The notes under the pieces: model-generated
The model's input: the letters and a program-made list of their open reading frames with translations, nothing else
What the model was told of the DNA's origin: nothing
The model's database searches: none
Translations under genes and position numbers: made by a program
Assembly (NCBI GenBank): GCA_002104945.1
Contig: MCFH01000001.1
Coordinates: forward strand, 2,142,501 to 2,206,500
DNA from: Piromyces finnis
Lineage: Eukaryota > Neocallimastigomycota > Neocallimastigomycetes > Neocallimastigales > Neocallimastigaceae
DNA: 64,000 nt
Direction of reading: 5' to 3'
In this document: positions 56,306-64,000 of the stretch, in pieces
Position numbering within the stretch: position 1 is the first letter of the stretch
How the letters are laid out: every line of letters begins with the position of its first letter

Positions 56306-59300
56306 ATGTCAGTCCTTTATATTAAAGATAAGAATTATATCAGACGTGGTACCCGGTCTTATGGTATCCCCTTAGATGATATTCGCTCCTTCTTTATCCG
56401 TGGTATTCGATCATGGTCAGTAAATATGCTATGGGAAAAACTCGAGGTTATTCTAGAAGATAAATTTAATTCAGTTATTAGTGTTAAATATTTTCAGACT
56501 TTCAATGATCACTTTTTCTTAGTCAAGGTTCATGGTTCATCGAAAGATTGTATTAAAATCTTACACATGTTAAAGAAGAAACTTTCAGTTACCTCAATTT
56601 CCTTTTCAGCTCGTAGTAGAAGGAATCACAAATACACTTTTTCCACACTCAAACGTAAAATTTTAGTTTCTAATAAACATCAACATTCTATTCAACAATC
56701 ATTTCAACAATCAGTTCAACAATCTCATCAACAATCCGATCTTCAACAAGATCTTCAACAAGATCTTCAACAAGTTTCCCATCATGAAAATATTCCAGAT
56801 CTACAGCAAACACAATTTCAATCTCAACATTCAACAATTAATTCTAATAGTTCTATCAACTCTGATAACAGTTCAATAGTTGATAGTTCTTCAGTTTCAC
56901 AGCCATCTAGTAATAGTTCTACTTATTCCTCTGATGCATCATCCATTAATAACGATGACTTTAATAATAATAATAATAGCAACGATTCTTCCTCATCCAA
57001 CAAGCCTGATAACTTTTCTTTTTGTCTTAGTTGGAACACCAATGGGTGGAATCACGAAAAGAGAGATAGTATTAGCTATTTCACAGCTATTTTCAAACCA
57101 TTATTTTTATGTTTCCAAGAAACTGGTAATGGTTCTGGATCGAATACAGATTATCCTTGTCGTGTTACTTTGCGAAACTATAGACACTTTTTCAAGAAAG
57201 CTGATGAATCAGTTCCTGGAATGAGAGGTTTATATTTAGGTTTTCACAATTCGTGTCAAGCCTCACTTGAAAACTTCTCTGGAAAGTATATTATTTCTAT
57301 TTATACTTTTAGTCTCTGGAATAGATTCAAATGCTCGATTGGTAATGTTTATATGCCTCATAGTCATCACAACATCTATGTTGATCATGCAAAGTTAGAA
57401 GTTCGCTTGTGGTTACAAACTCATTCATCCCATCCATCGATTCTTGTTGGTGATTTTAATATGTCTAAAGTAAAATTATCCAACTGGTTATCAACTAATG
57501 GATTAGGAGATTGGGAAATTCTTCCGCTTAGAGGGTCGGCTATCTCTTGGACTCGAGGTGATCAATCTTCCGACATTGACCATGCTCTTATCAATTCGAA
57601 GATGAAAGATCTTATTCACTCAGGATCATTTATAAATAATTTTTATCCTGTATCAGACCATAAGCCACTTCTTATTAATGGTAAAATTATTCCTATGGAA
57701 GATTTTTCTAATGACTTTAATGTTCCTAAGAAAATTCTGAAATGGAATAGATTAAAATGTATTGAGGAAAAGGAATCTATTCTCAGTCATAATAAATTCC
57801 AAATACTTTCAGCAAAATCCAACGATCCTAATGTTTCTACAGATGAACTTTCCAAAGAGTTTACTTCAACTGCTTTTTCAATTGCAGACGAGCTCAGTAT
57901 TACTTCAGCAAATAATGTTATAAAGTCTTCATTTCATATTTCACAACAAATTTTTAATCTTCAAAAAATCAAAATGAAGTTGTATAAGAAATTTAAAAAA
58001 GAAAGAATTTATGATATAGATGAATTTATTAAAAGAATTAAAATCTACCATAAGCTCATTGATTACATCCACAAAAGATGTAATGAATTTAGGAAACAAG
58101 AATATCTTCATTGGATTAAAACAGGATGTGAGTATATGAAGAGTCATAATCCTAAGAAGGCCTGGAAATGGATCAAGAAAACTACAAAAATTGGAAAAGA
58201 TTCTTTCTTTATTGCTCAACCAATTAAAAATAAAAATGGAGAATTAGTTGTTGCTACGGAAGAACAACTAGAAGTGTGGCATGATCATTTCGAAAACCTT
58301 GCATCAGATCCAAGTGGTATAAGTCTTGATTTGGAGCATTGGTATGAAGAACCAACGAATAAACGTTTTTCACTTCCTATGCTTGATGAGTGGGATATCA
58401 ACCAAGATATTAGTATTGATGAAGTCAAGTCAGCTATCCTCTCTACTCCAAATTATAAAGCATCAGGTCCGGATGGTATTCCAATTGAATTTTACAAAGC
58501 ATTAATTCCATCAAGTAATGATTCTAATAATGCTACAGATAATAATTCTTCTGGTAATACCACTTCAGATAATGATGCTCATGGTTTAAATTTTATTCTT
58601 AAATTATTCAACCGTATTTGGGATGGAGACTTCCCCAACTCATGGAATGAATCCAGTATTGTTTCTATTCCTAAGAAGGGAGATTTGACAGATTGTGATA
58701 ACTATCGAGGTATATCACTTATCAATAATGGTATTAAGTTGATTTCAAAAATTGTCACCACTAGAATCTCAGAATATGGTTTAAAGAATAATTTCATTAG
58801 ACCTGAACAATTTGGTTTTCGAAAAAAGGAAGAAAGTATCAGTCTTTTCATCTCAATCCAAGAAATATGCCGTAGACGTCAATTAGATAATAAAGAGACA
58901 TATTTGGCCTTTTTAGATCTCAGGAAAGCATACGATTCAGTCCCAATCGGTAATATTCTCCATAAATTAGATTGTTTAGGAATCCGAGGTAAGAGTTTAC
59001 AATTCATCAAAAATTTATATTTAACATCTAAGGCTAATGTCAAATTAGATGGACAATTCTCGAAATCTTTTGATGTGAAGAAAGGAGTCCGTCAAGGTTG
59101 CCCTCTTTCTCCTATTCTCTTTAATCTCTTTATTAATGATATATTTAGAGAGTGCGAAGATCTAGAAGTCAGTTTAGGTGACACTCGATGCTGTGGTGGA
59201 CTTTTTTGCAGATGATATAGTTATTTGTGCTCCAACAAGAGGATGCTTAAAAAAGATGCTTAGAAGAGTTAATGAATGGGCCTTGTATAATGAAATGGAA

Positions 59301-60805
59301 TTTGGTATCCAGAAATGTTCAATGATGGTGATCGTCCTGAATCAATAGAAAATCAGAACAAGAGAGATCCAACATTTTACTTAGCAGGACAACCCATTCC
59401 AACTACTGATTGTTATACTTATCTTGGTGTTCCATTTGATAAGAATCTGTCCCTTAAACCAGTTATTAAAGCTCTTAATAACAAGGTTTTGAAAGGACTT
59501 TTCTCAATCAGTAAATTCTTAAGAAATCCTAATATTCCTATTCCCTTCAAAAAGCTAGTACTTAACTCACAAGTGATTAGCAGAGTTTCATACTTTGCAC
59601 CATTACTTGGATCCAACAAAGCTAGGTCTAGGATTGCTCAGAAGCATGTTAACAAAGGAATACGATGGGTTGCCGGAGTTCATAAAGCTGTATCGTTTAT
59701 ATCTTTATACTCTATCTCAAAAGATTTGAATATTCCTCCATTGTCAGCCAAATGTGCTTTAGCTCAGGTTAGATGTTTTAACAAATGGAAAAACTCAAAT
59801 TGTATTATCTCACACCTTGTCAATTACATTCCTAAATTTAGAAAATACACGTGGTGCAAATCAAGTAGGACACTTGATAAAAAACTAAAGAAACATGGAG
59901 ATGGTAAAGCAGTTAAAAACTTTTATTGGAAAGATCTCAAAGGGAATTCAATCAAAGCGCAATATTATGATGATAATAAATTTATTGAAACTAAAGATTT
60001 TATTAAATTATGTTATGAGTACCCAGAGTTTGCCTATGGCTTCTACTGGCTATTGAAAGCAAGAAGCGGATACAAGTTGGATGCTAGAGTTGCCAAAGCT
60101 GCTAAATTTGTTGATCCAGTTTGTCCTAACTACTGTCCATGTTGCAAGTGTGGAGATCAAAGTATTAAACATTGGTTATTAGATTGTCCAACATTTAGAG
60201 ATATCCGTATTAAACATTATGATTCTATAGTCCATCTATTAAATTTTTTCAGTCAACGTAATTCCAATAGTCCTATCAATAATAATGAAAATGTTAATAT
60301 CAGCAGAGATAGCAATAACAGTAATAGTAATAGTAATAATATTAATAATGACAATAGTAATAATAACAATAGTAGTAATAGAAATAATAATATTAGTAAT
60401 GATAGCAATAGTGATGATAATAATTCTAATTTAGATAGTAATTTAGTTAATAATTGTAATAGTTCTAATAATCCGGTGAATATTAATGTGTATGATTATT
60501 CTAGTGTGTGCAGTAAAATATTTAAATTCCTTCTTGGGGGAAGAAGTTTTAACAATATTAATTACAATTCAAGGGAATGGAAAGAACTTTGTAAGCGTCA
60601 GATTCAATCTGGTACTAACGAAGGAACACCATTCTTGACGGTAACCGCGGAACTTCTAACCAAAATCATGCCTTTTGCTATTGGCCAGCAATGGTCAATG
60701 TTCAAAAGGTTTGAAGCAACATCCAAGAGCGTCAATGCTGAAGAAACAGTAAGACAGGCCAGGAGGACCAGCGCAACCAATGGAGATCATAATTTTGTTC
60801 CATGA
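56306..60805 (+). pseudogene. LINE ORF (APE endonuclease-reverse transcriptase), two frameshifts
   Basis: The first segment, 56306-59215 (969 aa), starts MSVLYIKDKNYIRRG with an RRM-like region, a Gln/Ser linker, then APE endonuclease motifs (SWNTNGWN, CFQETG, VGDFNMS, DIDHALINS, VSDHKPL) and RT motifs (SGPDGIPIEFYK, SIPKKGDLTDCDNYRGISL, FLDLRKAYDSV, GVRQGCPLSPILFNLF). It runs into TGA at 59213 just before the catalytic Phe-Ala-Asp-Asp box. That box is read one frame over from about 59202 to a stop at 59346. A third segment in the original frame (59315-60805) gives the thumb (YTYLGVPFD), a C-x2-C...H-x4-C knuckle (CCKCGDQSIKHWLLDC) and an Asn/Ser-rich stretch. The first shift lies in a six-T run, the second near 59324-59336. 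No other damage is visible. Confidence 0.88.
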
Positions 60806-60851
60806 CAAAATTTTGATTTTTGGCTCGGTGTCCCATTGGAAGTCAAATACA

Positions 60852-60875
60852 ATTATTATACTTTAGTATAATAGT
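60852..60875 (+). other. 3' UTR hairpin of the LINE
   Basis: ATTATACT and AGTATAAT form a perfect 8-bp stem around TT at 60855-60872, extendable by one A-T, a G-T and another A-T pair on the outside. It lies 50 bp after the ORF stop. In LINEs, structured 3' ends can be the site recognised by the element's own reverse transcriptase (family knowledge; here inference). Confidence 0.6.
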
Positions 60876-61065
60876 GGCTTTCTTACTTTAATTAAAATTA
60901 CTAGAATACATTATACCCAATTTTTATTCATTTGTGTTTATTTAAACATATTTTTTTTATTTTTATTTTTATTTTTAATTTTTTATTACATGTATTATAA
61001 TTTTAATTAAATTAATAATAAAGTTTAAAATATTTGATGCCGTTAAAAAAAAAAAAAAAAAAAAA

Positions 61066-61078
61066 TTTATTTTTGCAA
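61066..61078 (+). repeat. Right target-site duplication of the LINE
   Basis: TTTATTTTTGCAA follows the A tail (61045-61065) and equals the 13 bases at 55402-55414. The intact duplication shows insertion by target-primed reverse transcription with no later rearrangement. Confidence 0.9.
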
Positions 61079-61299
61079 ATTATAAATTTTGCATGATTAT
61101 TTAAAAATGATAATGATATGAAAATAAATTATATATTTTAAAATATATACTTTTATTATAGAAAAAAAAATAATAATAATTAAAAAGTTATTATTCTTTT
61201 TATCATTATAAGTATGTTTTAGAATAAAACAATTATCTCCTTCACCCGACAAGAAAAATTAGAAAATTATTTTAAATCTCAACAAATTCTAATTTCAAT

Positions 61300-64000
61300 A
61301 TGATTTCCGATGAAAATAAAAATAATAGTATAAAATCTATATTAGATCTACATTCAACTGTATTAAATAATTCCACTTTAAATGAAAATTGGATTGATAA
61401 GAAAAAGAAAAAAGAAGAATTAGAAACTGTTTATGCATCTGATTCATCCGAAATTTCAGTTAAAGATTCATTAACAGAAGGAATTATTTTACGAGCCCCT
61501 CCTGAAAAGAGTATAAGTAGAAAAAAAACAATTCAAAAACTATCAAAGAACAGCGGTAAAACAACTAAAAGAAAAAAATCTCAAAGTAAAACAACAAAGG
61601 AACCCTCCTCTGAAGCAAATTCAGTTAAATCTTTAAAAGATAGACCATTACCAATCTTATTTCACCAACTTAATGATTATAACAAATTTAATCAAAAAGA
61701 TGATACAATTTTTAATTCTCATGTTACCAAAAAAAGTCAAGGTAAAAATAATATTCGTATTTATTATTATTATTGCTGTTGTTATTTGAGGAATGAAATC
61801 ATAAAGTTAGATTTAATATTAATTAAAATATGTATATTTAAAAAATAAATATAATTTTAATGAAAATAAATTAACTTCAATTTTTATAATTAGTATATAC
61901 ACAAAAATTGGTTTTTATTGTAATTTTAAATAATATAAAAAATAGTTTATAAATAACTATACATTTTATTATTTCTTTTTTTCGAAAATAGAGAACATAA
62001 AATTAAATTTTAAAAAACTTTTATGTAACATTATTAACTATCTCAAATTATTTTATTTTTTTTTTTTTAATATTATTTCTTTTAACCTAAATATTATAGA
62101 CGATGAAAAAGCTGTTAAAAAAATCAAATTAAGTCAAAATATTTCAGATATTGATCTCCAAGATAAATTACTGTTAGAAAATGGAAAAAAAGTTAAACAA
62201 AACAGTAATATTGATTCAAAAGTGGAAGAAGATAATAGTAATGAACATGAAAATGATTATGATTTTGATAGAAATACAAATGTTGATATTAAAAAAAACA
62301 AATTATTAATTAAAATTAAAATTAAAAAAAATGAAATTAAGGATCAAAATACACATCGTACTATTAATGACAACCCGGATAAATCATCAAATAATAATAC
62401 TTCTTATTCATTAGAAACAAATGATAATAAAGTTACTAACGAAGAAAAAGTACATAATGATAATAATAATAAGGAACATATAGAAGACAAAAAGAGTATT
62501 AAAGTTTCGGAAGAAATAGAAAATTCAGAATTCAGTAATAATAAAAGTGATCAAGAAAATACAATTAATACGAACATAAGGGAAAGTTTTAATAAAAGTG
62601 CTTCAAAAACCAAAGATATAAATAAACTTTCAAAAGATACTATAAATAATGAAAAATTATTAGATAATAATGATAAAATAAATATTAAAAATGAATTCAT
62701 GTCAACAGTTATTAGTAGTAAAGTTAATAATAATAACAATAACAATAATAATGATGATGATGATGATTTGAAGAAAGCTAAATCTTCTGATATTCATAAT
62801 AAAACACAATATAATATTGATAATGAATTTAAACAATTATTAAATGGTATTCAAAAACTGAATAAAAGTGTAATAAATGATGAAATATCTACAGGTGCTA
62901 AAATATATAATAAATTATCAACAAATATTAACAACCAATTAGCAATAAGCGATTTATATAAATTGCCATCAAATGATCGTAATAGTAAAATATCATCGTT
63001 TACAACAAAAAATACTGTAAATATGAATAATTCAAATATTTGTAATGATAAAATAAAAACTGACAGCATACAAAATCTTAATAAAACACCAACTAATTTT
63101 TCAAATACTTCTAAAGGAAAAAATATTGATAGTAAATTAACTCTAAGTATTTTAAAATCAATTCAAGATAAATTACCAGCAAATTCCATAAGTATAAATA
63201 AAAATAAAAAGCAAACTAACGACATTACAAATAATTCACCGAAAAATAATACTATTGGTAACACATCAAATAAAGTCTCAGGCATCATAAATAATGATTT
63301 ATCAGTTTCTAGCTTAAATGTTAATTTGAAAGAACCATTTAGTAATATAAATAATGTTGATGATAAATCATCTTTTAACAATTATTGTAATCCTAAATTG
63401 AATAATAATTTTATTGATAATATCAATGGTAAAACACTATCTTATTCATCAGGTTTTGCAGACTCAAAACTCCAAAAGAGTAACATAAATACAATTAATG
63501 AAATATTTCAAATCACCCCACCTAACGAATGTAAGCAAGTTCCAAATAGTTCATGTAATATAGTAACTTATCCTGTGAGGTTTTCAGATATAGATAATAA
63601 TTTGATGTATAGTAATAATTTAAATAGAAATGAAAATGATGTGATATTTACACCCTCTTTAAATATAACTAATGTAAATCAAGATTATTTAAATACAGAT
63701 AATACTAATATTTATCATAATAAGTTAGATACAAATGATAATGATAAATATAATGATTATTCCAATTTATTGATTAATAAAAATAATAAAAAATATTATG
63801 ACGAATATTTTAATCTTCTAAATGCATCTAATAATGAAAAGTATCATGAATATATAAATATACTGAATACAGAAAAATGCAGAAAATATCATAATTATTA
63901 TAATCATTATAGACATTTACATATTAACAATCGTACAAATTCTAATAATTCATTAAACATGATAAATAGAATAAATATAATCCCGAATAGCAACAATAAT
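61300..64000 (+). CDS. Asn/Lys-rich protein of unknown function (3' partial)
   Basis: Exon 1 61300-61741 (phase 1), GT-AG intron 61742-62099, exon 2 from 62100, which stays open to the window end (more than 1900 nt). At least 780 residues are visible. The N-terminus is MISDENKNNSIKSILDLHST with a basic patch (KKTIQKLSKNSGKTTKRKK, a possible nuclear signal) and a conserved-looking segment DRPLPILFHQLNDYNKFNQ. The remainder is low-complexity Asn/Ser/Lys/Asp, with a short charged strand-like run LLIKIKIKKNEIK, an NNNNNNNN-DDDDD stretch, and, at 63730-63930, a Tyr/Asn-rich degenerate repeat (KYYDEYFNLLN, KYHEYINILN, KYHNYYNHY). No known domain is recognised. A LINE sits 222 bp upstream of its ATG. 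Confidence 0.7.

Larger units (their letters stand above)
55415..61065 (+). mobile_element. Full-length non-LTR retrotransposon (LINE)
   Basis: A 5651-bp element bounded by an exact 13-bp target-site duplication and ending in about 21 A. From 5' to 3': two 124-bp tandem monomers plus a decayed third part; a roughly 640-bp leader; an ORF with an RNA-binding-like N-terminus, Gln/Ser-rich linker, APE-type endonuclease and reverse transcriptase; a C-terminal Cys/His knuckle; an Asn/Ser-rich stretch; and a 3' UTR with a strong hairpin. Base composition is visibly less A/T-rich than the flanks. It is inserted 559 bp after the AMP-ligase stop and 222 bp before the ATG of the next gene. Two frameshifts near the RT active site make this copy doubtful as autonomous. 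Confidence 0.93.

Overview
The window looks like nuclear DNA of an anaerobic gut fungus (Neocallimastigomycota) or a very close relative. The evidence is as follows: intergenic DNA is almost pure A/T with long homopolymer and ATT/AAT tracts; genes are intron-rich with short GT-AG introns; proteins carry poly-Asn runs; there is a giant ankyrin-repeat protein; typical fungal/opisthokont housekeeping genes are present; and one gene (ODAD1/DC2) encodes an outer-dynein-arm docking protein, which points to a flagellated zoospore. Dictyostelium has similar base composition but no axoneme and fewer introns. The species cannot be named from the sequence. No rRNA, tRNA, CRISPR or bacterial-type operon was seen.

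Layout, left to right: (1) 2-3745, 5'-truncated giant ankyrin protein. (2) 4959-8283, ODAD1/DC2-like axonemal coiled-coil protein, 10 exons. (3) 9822-10573, small DUF4286-like protein. (4) 12153-17401, class I myosin (motor, IQ, TH1, Pro-rich, SH3), 14 exons, one of which appears to be a single nucleotide. (5) 18944-19905 minus, two-TM unknown membrane protein. (6) 22411-26319, AVL9 trafficking protein, 15 exons, with a long ATT microsatellite in an intron. (7) 29495-30933, casein kinase 1. (8) 32849-37741, beta-adaptin of AP-1/AP-2, 13 exons, with an Asn-Met repeat in the hinge. (9) 38319-42787 minus, ribosome-biogenesis GTPase BMS1. (10) 43834-46313, protein phosphatase methylesterase (PPME1), with an AT-AC intron bearing a perfect U12-type donor. 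(11) 47240-49534 minus, protein with a TFIIS-N-like helical domain and about 100 consecutive Asn. (12) 52980-54856, oxalyl-CoA-synthetase-like AMP ligase (PCS60 family). (13) 55415-61065, full-length LINE with tandem 5' monomers, APE endonuclease, reverse transcriptase, poly(A) tail and an exact 13-bp target-site duplication, but two frameshifts. (14) 61300 to the window end, 3'-truncated Asn/Lys-rich unknown protein.

The genes are unrelated single transcription units rather than a cluster. AP-beta/BMS1 are convergent; BMS1/PPME1 are divergent and share a 1-kb upstream region. Exon models were built by hand from splice sites, reading phase and remembered family similarity; every complete multi-exon gene model sums to a multiple of three. 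The observations most worth checking are the U12-type intron, the 1-nt exon, the young LINE insertion 222 bp upstream of a gene, and a set of introns whose 3' splice sites follow poly(A) rather than a pyrimidine tract.
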